From positions 9,276,778 to 9,340,777 of the forward strand of contig NC_081336.1 of NCBI RefSeq assembly GCF_022539665.2: DNA of 64,000 nucleotides. Reading direction: 5' to 3'. The translations under genes were made by a program, and so were the position numbers. The notes below the pieces were generated by a model that saw only the letters and a program-made list of their open reading frames with translations, did not search any database and was not told the origin of the DNA. The DNA is from Daphnia carinata. Its lineage: Eukaryota > Arthropoda > Branchiopoda > Diplostraca > Daphniidae. Shown here in pieces: positions 23,801 to 33,660 of the stretch (the stretch's first letter is position 1; each line of letters starts with the position of its first letter).

Positions 23801-25215
23801 AACCAAATGTCCTCAAAATGTTTTGGCCAACAGAATTTTCGGGCGAATCCAGCGATGATGTGGTTCAAGAAGAAAGTCACAGTCTGAATTATGGCTTAAC
23901 GTTTTCTAATGGAGAAGGAACGCGACCTCAGTTCTTGCATCGGACGTTTGCCGAGTATTTTGTCGCCAAATATCTTTACGAAGGATTTCATCACGATGAT
24001 GAATGTCACAACAAACTGCCAGAAAATGAACCCATTCGACAATTGATTCTGAAAAAAATCTTGGCCTTGAAGCAATACGACGGAGTTCAAGTGTTTTTCG
24101 ATGGCATGGTGAAGACTTTGGTCGATGAGGATCAAGAATGGCGTAAGAAAATTAATCACCGTGAATTACCGGTTCGACTCACGAAGATGATGACACACGA
24201 GACCGGGGAAGTCCAACCTGACTTTAAGAAGGCCGTCCATTTTTCTATTTTGAATGGGAAAGGCAACATATTCCGATTGTTTTGTGACTGTCTTGATGCC
24301 ACATTCGAAAGAAGTGAAGTCTCTCAATTTGTAATGAGTACCTTTTTCGAACGGTCATCCAATTTTTATTCGCGCACTTTTTTTGAAGAAAGCAAGTTCT
24401 TTAAACGATTCATCAATTATTTCGGCATCGATCCACGCGACCAGAATGTGTTTCTTACAGATGACTACCATACGTCTACGACTATAGAACATCTTATAAG
24501 ACATATGTTCCCATACAGTGTTTGTCAGTTAAAGAAAAACCGGGACGGGCACCTGGAAACGTTGGATGACTTTCTTGAGTTTTTGGAAAATCGGAATGTG
24601 GCTTTCGATGAATGTCTTCTGAAGTCCTCTGAAGATGACCGAATTAACAATGCTTTGGTATGTTTGATTTGTCACGACAAATGTCGTAGTAATCTGAAAA
24701 GATTTCTCGCGCTTTTGTCCAAATCGACACGTTATTCGGACGATTTCAAGTTCGCCAAATTCTTAATTAAAGTTTTCAAGTCTGAAAAAGAACTGATGAC
24801 TGGGCGAATTGCCGAAACCGTGACTATTTTAGACGCACTAGGTCGGTCTACTCTTCTCGTTCAACTTTACGGCGAAGTTTTGTTGATAGATCCCGAAGCA
24901 TATCAGCATATTTACCAGCCGTTTCGCTTAGAGGAAAACGACGCCATCCCGACTGACCTCGACATCCTATTGGAAAGGGATTCTTATGGCATGACTCTTC
25001 TTCATCGAGCAGCCTTCTACGGTGACATCGACATAGTCGAGCAAATATTAGCAAGACTTAGTCGGCCATTTCCCCACGTAAGAGCTACACAAGCCATTCG
25101 CGGGCTGATGCTTGAACGTAGCAGTCCGTTTTTGTTCGCCACTGCTAAAAATCACATGCAAGTCTGTCTCAAACTGTTGGTCTTTTTGAGAGATTTTGTT
25201 TTCTCGACTAACTGA
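20818..25215 (+). CDS. Nuclease-like/NACHT/ankyrin protein, copy 2 (C-terminally truncated, 1465 aa)
   Basis: Single-exon gene starting at the ATG that aligns with the leaders of the other copies (shared KENDGPGS...DDVT). An N-terminal domain (about residues 45-140) has a helix with KFESKL, then EREDLGGKFDDLIF (about 70-82) and RYRCLQAKHK (about 100-107), the E...D...QxK pattern of PD-(D/E)xK nucleases of the Cap4/DUF4297 or Mrr type. A middle region follows; then NACHT with Walker A GVAGTGKST (about 704) and Walker B IVFMFDGYDE (about 784), FLHRTFAEYFVAKYL (about 1040) and an ankyrin-like unit near 1389. Compared with copies 1 and 3, reading ends early at FVFSTN because of an indel. Homology continues in another frame to about 25330 and then breaks into LRAT-gene sequence. 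A role as cytosolic sensor or effector is inferred from domains. Confidence 0.85.
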   Translation: MVLGKKENDGPGSGHIDDVTPSRSTSASTAQVGNQIKKVVDGSHGWKFESKLLTLFCIRALAAGYKFEVAKEREDLGGKFDDLIFRYQVSDGTPEGKRWRYRCLQAKHKVDESFRINATHLLEDNDKGEFSLPKYFRSFCEMKTSREDIHDCILCTNSGINLDDFEKKGIKFVQLKATSQPEDILEFGPEEKQREKTYTVRYKLEFTKDNVLSDIDRLAKQLEVFAVKGDKADFRPLGVLKTYRVALINERVIDLNTKKFHLDFVNEAENLSDEAKQLRQILSKQLKMDKLQKCEFSQYSKLEKTECGRKTGIPQTLKIEDADVNAFLDKFVLVVNMPNEEELEDILQTQDVSKYYPKKECKLQTIRLVKEISEFFKKETKNWITSENAKNMLLAGVTDVSQQYKEELGNEVGFNEVAIQEMAVKLKHLLDRSNTIKRITTSSPRHTAVKVISTFPELQRGYKASISHLVISSNQLQSKEDAERWKNVLKLPNDSDHFLLVVCDDGVQPLQEHHVAKLGEGETTQRNKVIVISGKKAAIAYHIRDEIKYTQLGKSFKQKILSIRVSFQGKNETVGRLVGPKPENVLDSLEELLRPEVGQIIIPSFDSSRFKKSLYINRRVKYAFDGRFIADLAKRLECTVKKLNGECRISSQGQIEWLVDGERRKQIWENITQMNDQSSGKIFEDSQLIQFGEEQNEHPVVIICGVAGTGKSTLLSHFYSEIKKKKPDCWVIRLNLVEHCDAILNLESSRPDFIGFLIDHQHVIYNKCPFSRSLLNHRFKTGQQIVFMFDGYDEIGGKHQEIAVQMMKSIQKKGIQLYVTTRTHMAYHLQNELCQLAYYLENFSEVDQINYLAKYWTKELELQDGVQDGAIKEFAKSLVAQVSESLKDEERAFIGIPLQCRILAECYQQKVGDIVRNNNRQSDKLLSQKLLALLDDQKFDLVSLYSQLMEKKRDIFLQEKSQAGSNPIVEFAMRSTIKKIDLRLTKLAVETIVTEPNVLKMFWPTEFSGESSDDVVQEESHSLNYGLTFSNGEGTRPQFLHRTFAEYFVAKYLYEGFHHDDECHNKLPENEPIRQLILKKILALKQYDGVQVFFDGMVKTLVDEDQEWRKKINHRELPVRLTKMMTHETGEVQPDFKKAVHFSILNGKGNIFRLFCDCLDATFERSEVSQFVMSTFFERSSNFYSRTFFEESKFFKRFINYFGIDPRDQNVFLTDDYHTSTTIEHLIRHMFPYSVCQLKKNRDGHLETLDDFLEFLENRNVAFDECLLKSSEDDRINNALVCLICHDKCRSNLKRFLALLSKSTRYSDDFKFAKFLIKVFKSEKELMTGRIAETVTILDALGRSTLLVQLYGEVLLIDPEAYQHIYQPFRLEENDAIPTDLDILLERDSYGMTLLHRAAFYGDIDIVEQILARLSRPFPHVRATQAIRGLMLERSSPFLFATAKNHMQVCLKLLVFLRDFVFSTN

Positions 25216-25434
25216 CGGAGTTAACTGAGCTGAACGCATTCATTCACCGGTCACTTGATCACGCCATGAAATCGGAAAATGCAGAAATGTTTCAACTGAT
25301 ATTGAACGCCTTCAAGAAAGAACCGAGTTTTTTTTTAAACTAGGAAAAGAGTTGTCAATTATCTCAACCACGAATACAGCGTTCTGGCGTACAACTGTCA
25401 ACACTTTGCTGGTTTGATTTATGGGTTCATTTAA
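25216..25434 (+). pseudogene. Frameshifted NACHT remnant fused to an LRAT-like gene tail
   Basis: From 25211 another frame reads ELTELNAFIHRSLDHAMKSE, matching the NACHT repeat region. At about 25330 this stops. From about 25345 the sequence is the 3' end of the LRAT-like gene (YNCQHFAGLIYGFI, stop at 25432-25434), whose intact form is at 17667-18200. It marks a duplication breakpoint. Confidence 0.85.
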
Positions 25435-26275
25435 AAACTATTCTAGTTATTCCATTCTTCTTAACCTGTAGTGCTTTATTCCCCTTGCAGTCTTGATTCA
25501 GTGCAGCATTGTAGCCCATGAAATCAATACAAACTCTTTTGGGAATTTCAAAACATACATGCATAATCATACATTGTGTTAGTCTGGTTTTTCACGAAAG
25601 ACGAATAATACAACTGCCGCATTATTGCCGAACAATGATTCATATATTTCTTTCGCAAAAAGTAATTATTATTAAGGATAATTTAAAAAAAAAAAAAAAA
25701 GAAAAAAAACTATTTTTTGAGCGCAGCTATGAGCGATCTGGCAACGCCATCTGTCATTTTTGGCCAACCCTCCATACATTTAGACTGAAGTGACGTAGCA
25801 GAAGAGGATAGCCAAGTTAGTTCACTTTCCCATTTGGCGTTCATCTTGGTGGGTACTTTTTTTATTTTCTCAAATTTTATCTGTCGACATCCTTCTTCTT
25901 ATAGTGTTGTAGCCTATTTAATTTATGGAAAATTTTCGTATTAAATCTGTCGAGCCAATTTTAAAAACATTTCTTGTTAAAAATCGGGTACAATTTTCCT
26001 ATTTTTCAATTAAATTCCTACCGGGTTTTACTTGTTCCTACCGCGCCACTAGTACAAGTGGCACGTTTTATATAGAATGTAAGCAATTTTTTTGTATGCG
26101 TTCTGGAAGATTTACTTCCTCGAAATTAATGTGTTTTACTCAGTAACATCAATATTGCCTGATAAAACTTGTTATTATTCCACAAATAACCTCTTATTAT
26201 GTAGTCAAGCCTATTTTAATTCTCTTGTCTTTTTCTGCAGGTTGGGTCCCGTTACTTCAAATTCTCAACTAGAAA
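25435..26275 (+). promoter_or_regulatory. RpSA promoter and 5' UTR with an intron
   Basis: The first part is copied LRAT-like 3' flank and an A-rich tract. From about 25710 lies the sequence upstream of RpSA. A likely non-coding first exon ends at a donor (GAATgtaagc, about 26079), with the acceptor tttttctgcag at about 26240, 35 bp before the start codon. A leader intron just before the ATG is usual for ribosomal protein genes. Exact transcription start not determined. Confidence 0.5.
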
Positions 26276-27418
26276 ATGTCGGGAGGTTCAGATAAATTGT
26301 CCTTGAAGGAGGATGATGTTACCAAGATGTTGGCTGCTACTACTCACATCGGTAGCACCAACACTGATTTCCAAATGGAACAGTACATCTACAAGCGTCG
26401 CTCTGATGGTAAGCTCATTCTAATCTCTACCTATCCATAATATCTATAAAGCATATTTTTTCTATAGGTGTTCACATCATCAACTTGCGCAGGACCTACG
26501 AGAAGCTGCTTTTGGCTGCCAGGGCCATTGTAGCCATTGAGAATCCTGCTGATGTTTTCGTCATCTCGTCTCGTCCTCAGGGCCAGCGTGCCGCTCTCAA
26601 GTTCGCCTCTTACACCAAGGCTACTCCCATTGCTGGTCGTTTCACTCCCGGTGCGTTCACTAACCAGATCCAAGCCGCTTTCCGCGAGCCCCGTCTTTTG
26701 TTGATCATGGATCCCCGCGCTGATCACCAGCCCATCGTTGAAGCTTCTTACGTCAACATCCCCGTTATCGCCCTGTGCAACACCGACTCGCCTCTGCGCT
26801 ACGTCGATATTGCAATCCCATGCAACAACAAGGTAACTAAAATATCACATATTCACGCATGAATTGTGTTTCCTAGCATGATGATTAGTCCAATCATAAT
26901 TGTAGTGATGAAACTCACCTTATTTAGCTTTACCGGATACTGATTCAAATTTAAAACATGTGCATATGCCTTTCAATGAAAATTTGTATTAACTAGAGTA
27001 TTTCCTTCAATTACAGGCTTCCCACTCGATCGGTCTGATGTTCTACATGTTGGCTCGTGAGGTCAAGCGTCTTCGTGGTGAAATCTCCCGCGATCTCGAA
27101 TGGTCCATCATGGCTGATATGTTCTTCTACCGTGATCCTGAGGAGATCGAGAAGGAAGAGCAAGCTAAGGAGGCTGCCGCTATTGCTGCTGCACCAGTCA
27201 AGGCCGCTCCCGAGGAGTACCAAGCCGACAACTGGAATACCGAGCCGGCCGTCGAGAGTACTAACTGGGCTGATGAACCCACTGCTCCAGCTGCTGCTCC
27301 AGTTTATGCTGCTGCTGCTGAAGACTGGGCTAGTGCTCCTACTGACGATTGGGGTGCTCCCGTTGCTGCTCCAACTGCCACTGGCGAATGGGGTGGTGCC
27401 ACTACCAACTGGGCTTAA
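26276..27418 (+). CDS. RpSA: 40S ribosomal protein SA (laminin receptor homologue)
   Basis: Small-subunit ribosomal protein uS2 needed for 18S rRNA maturation. Coding exons are 26276-26408, 26468-26832 and 27017-27418, giving 299 residues with matching phases. It starts [18 protein letters not shown] and contains the conserved [40 protein letters not shown] and [20 protein letters not shown] blocks. The C-terminus has the animal-specific acidic tail with repeated (D/E)W motifs (DDWGAP, GEWGG, TNWA). A fragment of its promoter is copied at about 18480-18800. Confidence 0.97.
26878..26943 (+). ncRNA. Possible box C/D snoRNA in the second RpSA intron
   Basis: The intron contains a perfect C box ATGATGA (26878-26884), a second perfect C-type box GTGATGA (26905-26911, candidate C') and a D box CTGA (26940-26943). 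Hosting in a ribosomal-protein intron is typical for animal snoRNAs. Against it, no clear D' box precedes the C' box and the terminal stem is weak. Confidence 0.35.
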
Positions 27419-27498
27419 ATTGTTCCATATGGCATCAAAGTGTATTCCAATTGTTAACAATACAATTATGGAATCCTAAACATTGTTACTATCTACAT

Positions 27499-30135
27499 TT
27501 AATTTAATTTTGCATGATCAAGTAAAGCGTCTGGTGAGGGGTCTCGTCCTCTAAAGTGGCGGAAGGTTTCGCTGGGGGCAACTGCACCACCATGGGCTAG
27601 TACGACTTTTCGGAAACGTTCGCCAACAGTTCTTAATGCTGCACGATCTTCCATTCCAGCTTCTTGGAAGGCGGAAAAGATGTCGGCAGCTACCATTTTT
27701 GACCAAATGTGCGAGTAATAAGCGGCCGCCATGTCCTGACTGATAATGTCGGTGAAATTGCACGGATGAGAGTCAGACTTCTCGAGTGGGAAACGTTGAA
27801 ATTTCGGCCACAATCGTTTGACAACGTCCAACCAAAAATCTTTAGTCGAGTAAAGTTCCATGTCAAGCGCGGATGAGTAGAGTTGTTGGCAGAGGTCATA
27901 TCCTGACATATGCACTGCGGCTTGGTTGAGCTGGTTCAGCGTTTCACGGGCTAAAGGTTGTCCTGATTCAAAATGGCCGCTGATTTTGCTCATGGTTGTC
28001 CAGTCAGATGACCAAAATTGGAAAAATTGTGCTGATATCTGTACAGCATCCCATTCGAGATTGGTAAGGCCAGCTACTTCGCTGTAGGGCGACTCTGTCA
28101 GCAGATGTTGCAGCGCATGTCCCATTTTGGCCAATAACGTCTGCACTTGCTGGAACGACAAGAGTGATGGGATTCCATGAAGATTTGGAGTGAAATTGAG
28201 AACAACGGAGGCCACCGGCGTATGGTCCACAATGTCTGATCGGCTTCGTGTGCTAATCATCCAGGAAGCGGCCTCACGACTTAAAAGTTTCCGACCTGTG
28301 ATGATAAACATTGCTTAGATTTTAATGATTGAAAAAGACATTAAATTGAACTACCTATCCTTGAGAATGGATCAAAGTAGAAATGGCCAATAAGTTTGCC
28401 ATCAGAATGTCTCACAGCGTATAGGGAGACATCTTCGTGCCAAGCAGTGGTGCCGTTCTTGTGCTGATTAATCAATTCGAAATGAATATTGAAGACCTCT
28501 TCAATCAGAGCCAATAAACCGGTGAAGACTCTGGGCAATGGAAAATACTCGCGAATATCGCCTTCTTCGTGTTGACACAGTGATGAAACTTGCTTGCGTC
28601 GCCAATATGGCACGTCCCACATATTCAACGACCCATCAAAACCTCTCTCTTTGGCGAAACTCTCCAACGCGGCGAGTTCCTTTTCTTGAGCCGGAAAAGC
28701 TTTTACAAAAAGAACCAAAAAATTTGCATAAAGACAATGTTTTTCTGTTGTGCATCTAATAGTCTTAAAATTTTTTACCTTTTTCCAAGAGCAATTCAAT
28801 CATCTTGTTGACGTTATCTACACTGCCAGCCATTTTGGTTTCCATGCTCATAGCCGCATAACTGGGATAGCCGAGTAGTTTGACTTGATCACGTCGTTGG
28901 TAGCGGACCTCTTCCAGGTCGAGACTAGTGGTAAGGGCACTGTCACCAGAACTAGATCCACGGGCTCGGTTGGCTTGCCAAACATTCCAGCGCAGTAAAG
29001 GATCTGGACAGTGTTCCATAAAGGGAGTGTAGATGTGCGGTTGGAGGGTGATCTTCCATGGTCCTCGACTTGGCGCAGAACTGTGAACGAATGGGGTCGA
29101 ACATTTTAATTTTAGGATTGCAAGATTGTTACTCGATCAACTGCTTTACCTGTCCAGAGCCGTGGCACGTAATAGTTCCGATGGAAAGTCACGAACGGTA
29201 TTTGGATCTGTCAAGACGTGACTAAACCGACTAGTGGCTTTCTCTACTTTTTGCTGGAACTTTGACTTGTGGTCTTCCAGTTTACGTGAAGCTTCGATGT
29301 AGTTTTTTAAACCGGATTCGTTCAATTCTGAGCCGTTCAGCCGTCCTTCAAGGATGTACTTGTTTAACAATCTTTTTTGCTTTTGATCCAGCTTTTTGTT
29401 TTCATTCATTAAACCCTAAACGACAGAATTTGTTACTTTTGAACTATTTTTTGTAATATTTTGCACATTACCTTGCAAGCCTCATAAATGGGTTTGCTTT
29501 GAAACTTTAACGATCTTGATTTTCGTGCTCTTTTGTGGATCTGCCTGTAAATGTCTGAGGGCATGCGTTCACTATCTGTGACATACAACGTCCTGGCAAC
29601 TCCCCATGCTGCATCTAGAGGAGCACTAAGCCTTTCCAGGGGATCCATAATGGACTCAAAAGTGACACTTGATCCCGGTTCTACAAAGGAACATTAAACA
29701 TTACTGATACTATTCTGTCACTTATAAAAATCAGAATTTGAAACCTGTAAGTTGATTCTCCAATTTCCATATTCCTGACTCTTGTTCTAATGATAATTTA
29801 GCCACGGCGTTTAGACAGTTTTCGGCTGAAATTGGCGTGTAATCAAGGAGTTCTCCCGTTCGAAGAACCGGGTTTGTTTCCGGTGTATCATGAGGAATCT
29901 CCGGTAACCTGTGCAAAACCCACAATACTTTTACTTTATCTCCTTTGCAACTTACATAAACTCAACCATAGTGAACTGATATTGCACTTTTTTCACATTT
30001 CCCCATAAAATCATACTTTAAAAAATGAAAAAAGAAATAAACTTACAGCACATAATAAGCGGTTCGATATGAATAACGAATAACCGAATTTCGAGTTAAC
30101 AACTTGAAATTCGAACTCTTCAAAAAAGCAGCCAT
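27499..30135 (-). CDS. M3-family peptidase homologue (oligopeptidase A-like) lacking catalytic residues, 723 aa
   Basis: Seven exons on the minus strand: 30135-30047, 29908-29745, 29680-29472, 29415-29150, 29080-28779, 28699-28355 and 28295-27499; phases join exactly. The N-terminus (MAAFLKSSNFKLLTRNSVIR) is basic and lacks acidic residues, suggesting mitochondrial import. The body matches M3 metallopeptidases: FYFDPFSRIGRK, then PSLLSFQQVQTL and GHALQHLLTESPYSEVAGL, then LEWDAVQISAQF. The usual zinc motif HEFGH is AKMGH here (first His and catalytic Glu lost), and the third zinc ligand Glu in DxVExPSQ is Gln. The protein is therefore expected not to cleave peptides; a binding or regulatory role is inferred. 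The start lies at the edge of a duplicated segment also found at about 32290 and 34230. Confidence 0.85.
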
Positions 30136-30603
30136 TGCGTTCTTCTGCTTCTGGTTGGTACGACCTGAAAGAAAGTTATCTTTTGAAATCGTTAGATGGT
30201 GCCAGGTTAAGCTTCAAAACAAGATTTTGGCGCAAACTGAGTCTCCATGAATCTCAAAGAAGCCAGGGAAATCGGAAGGCTGATGAGAAGAAGCACGTTG
30301 TAATAGCGTTGCCGCCAATAATCGGAAAAGTAAAAGAAACATGGTGGAAATACCAAACATTCAGGTCTTGTTTTTAGTGTTAAATGATGCTTGTGCTTGT
30401 AGACCAAATTATTACTTACGTTTTCAGTTAGAAATGTTGTATTAATATTATGTCCTATTCAGGATGTTCAAGATTTCTTCCAGTCTCTTTGGCCGGAGGA
30501 AGGGATTAAGGGACTAAAGAAATTAAGAATCCCATCAGATTGTGGCACAACCAACTGGCATGAAACAGCAGTCCACGGTGCATGGTAAGAGGATGTTTCT
30601 TTG

Positions 30604-30855
30604 TTATTGCTGTCTGCTTAACATCTGTTTCTCTTCTTTGTGTTGCTGAACCTTAAGTATAGCCAGAAATGAAGGATTGATTACTGGTGTATTGAGTGGG
30701 CTGGTGTAAACATCTAACAATCTGGTAAAAAAAGTGTGGTAAAGACAATGTTGTATGAGTAATTTAATATTGTTGTTAAAGTCTTCAAAAATATTTGCCA
30801 ATGCTTCCCCATTGTCCCCAGAAACAACTAGCGGTGTAAAACTAAGGTTCTTCAA
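30604..30855 (-). pseudogene. Minus-strand open stretch shared with unit 2 (unit 1 copy)
   Basis: It reads an 83-residue frame whose central 70 residues (NGEALANIFEDFNNNIKLL, then LLDVYTSPLNTPVINPSF) match the longer frame at 32806-33168. Upstream the two frames diverge through small indels. It is either a decaying gene piece or chance open sequence within a duplicated segment; no family recognised. Confidence 0.25.
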
Positions 30856-31043
30856 ATGGTTGTTGTAGTGTATTTAATCTGGAAATGCTCCAACCTACAA
30901 CTGCTCAAGGTATTCTTTTTTATATTTGTTTTATTCTCAAACAACGCTTTAATGGTAATGTGGATAAGGAATAATACCTCCACTCATTTAATAGGTTTTT
31001 CAATTAAAGCAGTCACTTGATTTTAACCAATTCATGAATACAT

Positions 31044-31481
31044 TTATTTGGGGCAACAATATTTTTTTGTGCCCGTTAGACAGCATTTGCCGTCTCCACA
31101 CCGGTCGGATGTAACGGTTTTGTAAACCTGAGAATTGCAGTATCCTCGGCAGAAAGGTGCCGATCCATTCCAAGAGCATCCGGGCTGTCGTTCCTTAGCT
31201 TCACCTTCCGGTCCAAACTTATTGTCAGCCGATATTTTAGGATTTTTCACCTTTAAAATTTAAAAAATGCAGCATGTAAAAATACCACAATGTGATGTTG
31301 AAACGGTATGTTTTTTTTTGTTTTTTTTAGTTAAAATTTTTTTAGACACTAAGTTTCTTACATAGTTTTCCAATTGCATATCCAGCTGGTCGTTTGCAGG
31401 AAGGGCTGATGCATTCGTCCATGTGAAACATAAAACCAAGATGACCAACATACCTAAGTGGATTCCGTAAAAATGAGCCAT
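31044..31481 (-). CDS. Secreted cysteine-rich peptide, copy 1, 108 aa
   Basis: Two exons: 31481-31362 (40 codons) and 31250-31044. The donor is AACTATgtaaga and the acceptor ttttaaag, phase 0. The first exon encodes a clear signal peptide (MAHFYGIHLGMLVILVLCFTW, cleavage likely after NASA). The second encodes a basic linker and a compact domain with eight cysteines in the order C-x6-C-x3-C-x11-C-x4-CC-x7-CC, ending KKYCCPK. The pattern suggests a disulphide-rich extracellular peptide, perhaps antimicrobial or venom-like in fold, but I know no exact family. Unspliced reading would hit a stop in this copy, which supports the intron. The paralogue is at 33223-33660. Confidence 0.65.
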
Positions 31482-32274
31482 ATTTCTAATTAAATCTTCT
31501 GCGTTGTTGTCTCGAATGCAGGGAATGCTGTGTCTTGCCATTGACGATTTGTCGCTTTTTATAGGCAGATGGAAGCCGTACATTTGACAGCGATTGGTAT
31601 GCACTATTCCTGTTAAAATGAAGCCACTATTTAATGTTTCAACAGGTGTGCTACACGTGGAAGCAAATAGATGCTCATGTTATGAAGACTTTTCCCCCTT
31701 ATTGTTCCATTTCGATGTTCAATTGTGCGGGTGTGCTGCCAACGCATATTTAATTCTGCTTATTTGACTGTTTGAATTAGGAAATGTGTGCGGCAGTTGC
31801 AATGCGCAAATCTTTACTTCGGGACTACATGATATCATTGCCGTGAACCGTTTGCTGAACTCTACGCCCTGTCTATAACCCTCCTCTGAACTACACCGCA
31901 CAAAGTAATTTGCAGCGAACATATTTACATTTCATCGCAAACAAACCTGTCATTTACATGGTAACCTGCTCTCTACAGGCTTTCGCAAGCATTTAAGCAT
32001 TTCCAAAAGCATGTATAATTCTACTTATTTGACTGTTTGAATTAGGAAATGTGTGCGGCAGTTGCAATGCGCAAATCTTACTTCGGGATATACTACATGA
32101 TATCTCGGTGAACCCATTTCTGAACTCAACTACACCGCACACAGTAATTTGCAGCGAACATGTATTTACATTTCATCGCAAACAAACCTGTCATTTAGCC
32201 TACCTCTTTACCTGCTCCCTACAGGCTTTCACAGCATTTACTGACTAACACATCTGCGCTCGTTTTGAATCGCA
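31482..32274. other. Upstream flank of peptide copy 1
   Basis: A conserved upstream stretch (31482-31604) stays open but is most likely 5' UTR. Further up, the segment around 31740-31960 is repeated at about 32020-32170 and 33900-34130. No convincing gene is visible in the repeats. Confidence 0.4.
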
Positions 32275-32805
32275 ACTCTTCAAAATAGCGGCCATTGCGT
32301 TCTTCTGCTTTTGATTGTTGCGACCTGAAGGAAAGTTGTCTTTTGAAATCGCAAGATGGTGCCAGGTTAAGCTTCAAAACAAGATTTTGGCGGAAACTGA
32401 GTCTCCATGAATCTCAAAGAAGCCAGGGAAATCGCGCGACAGATGGGAAGAAGCACGTTGCAATAGCATTGCTGTTAATAATCGGAAAAGGAAAAGAAAT
32501 ATGGTAGAAAAACCAAACACTCACGTGCTGCTTTTAGTGGTAAAAGATGCTTGTGGTTGTAGACCAAATTATTACTTTTGTTGTCAAGTTAACTAATATT
32601 GTATTAATATTATGTCCTATTCAGGATGTTCAAGTTGTCTTCCAGTTTCTTGGGCCAGAGGGAGGAATTTGTTACTGCGGTACAAGCCTAAAGAAATAAA
32701 GAATCTTCCAACCAGATTGTGGCATAACCAACTGGCATGAAACAACCTATAGTCCACGGTGCATGGTAAGAGGGTGTTTCTTTGTTATTGCTGTCTGCTT
32801 AACAT

Positions 32806-33168
32806 CTATTTCCTTTCTTTGTGTTGCTGAACCTTAAGTATAGCCAGAAAGGAAGGATTGATTACTGGTGTATTGAGTGGGCTGGTGTAAACATCTAACA
32901 ATCTGGTAAAAAGAGTGGGGTAAAGACAATGTTGTATGAGTAATTTAATATTGGTGTCAAAGCCTTTAAAAATATTTGCCAATGCTTCCCCATTGTCAAC
33001 CAGAACAACTAACAGTGTAAAACTAGGATTCTTCAAATGATTGTTAGTGTATTTAATCTGGAAATGCTCCAACCTACAACTGCTCAAGGTATTCTTTTTT
33101 AGATTTATTTTATTCTCAAACCACGCTTCAAATGGTAATGTGGACAAGGAAATAATACCTCCACTCAT
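32806..33168 (-). CDS. Hypothetical 120-aa open frame, unit 2
   Basis: Minus-strand frame MSGGIISLSTLPFEAWFENK to the stop at 32806. Its C-terminal two thirds are shared with the shorter frame in unit 1. There is no signal peptide or known motif. It could be a gene fragment captured with the cassette; coding status is uncertain. Confidence 0.25.
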   Translation of the reverse strand: MSGGIISLSTLPFEAWFENKINLKKNTLSSCRLEHFQIKYTNNHLKNPSFTLLVVLVDNGEALANIFKGFDTNIKLLIQHCLYPTLFTRLLDVYTSPLNTPVINPSFLAILKVQQHKERK

Positions 33169-33222
33169 TTAATAGGTTTTTCAGTAAAAGCAGTCATTTG
33201 ATTTTAACCAATTCATCAACAT

Positions 33223-33660
33223 TTATTTGGGGCAACAATATTTTTTTGTGCCCGTAAAACAGCATTTGCCGTCTCCACACCGGTCGGATGTAACGGTTTT
33301 GTAAACCTGAGAATTGCAGTATCCTCGGCAGAAAGGTGCCGTTCCATTCCAAGAGCATCCGGGCTGACGTTCCTTAGCTTTAGCTTCCGCTCGAAGCTTA
33401 TTGCCAGCTAATATTTTAGGATTTTTCGCCTTTAAAATTTTAAAAATGTAACATGTAAGAATGCCACAATGTGATGTTGAAACGGTATATTTTTTTGTGT
33501 TTTTTTTAGTTAAAATTTTTTTAGACACTAAGTTTCTTACATAGTTTTCCAATTGCATATCGAGCTGGTCGTCCGCAGGAAGGGCTGATGCGTTCGTCCA
33601 TGTGAAACATAAAACCAGGATGACCAACATACCTAAGCGGATTCCGTAAAAATGAGCCAT
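33223..33660 (-). CDS. Secreted cysteine-rich peptide, copy 2, 108 aa
   Basis: Exons 33660-33541 and 33429-33223, with the same splice signals and lengths as copy 1. The signal peptide is nearly identical (MAHFYGIRLGMLVILVLCFTW) and the eight-cysteine domain is conserved (GCSWNGTAPFCRGYC, then DRCGDGKCCFTGTKKYCCPK). The linker between signal and domain differs more (AKNPKILAGNKLRAEAKAKE versus VKNPKISADNKFGPEGEAKE). Here the intron happens to be open, so an unspliced 186-residue frame exists, but the copy-1 comparison favours splicing. Conserved cysteines with a changing linker suggest both copies are functional. Confidence 0.65.
   Translation of the reverse strand: MAHFYGIRLGMLVILVLCFTWTNASALPADDQLDMQLENYVRNLVSKKILTKKNTKKYTVSTSHCGILTCYIFKILKAKNPKILAGNKLRAEAKAKERQPGCSWNGTAPFCRGYCNSQVYKTVTSDRCGDGKCCFTGTKKYCCPK

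Larger units (their letters stand above)
30114..32274. repeat. Tandem cassette unit 1 (with a Cys-rich peptide gene)
   Basis: It begins with a copy of the M3-peptidase first-exon region (AGCAGCCATTGCGTTCTTCT). It matches 32275-34207 in the same orientation, and a third start of the unit is at about 34208-34262. Near 30461-30585 a plus-strand exon-like stretch (DVQDFFQSLWPEEGIKGL, donor GTAAGA) is intact here and broken in unit 2. A sub-duplication within the unit repeats 31755-31960 at about 32020-32170. Confidence 0.85.

Noticed and set aside
27011-27460. 149-residue ORF opposite the third RpSA exon
   Set aside because: Antisense shadow of the biased codon use of RpSA.
30135-30377. Plus-strand ORF with YDLK, vaguely like the UBL1 domain of TUG
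   Set aside because: Similarity limited to a few residues; the equivalent in the other units is broken and the splice route to TUG is unclear.
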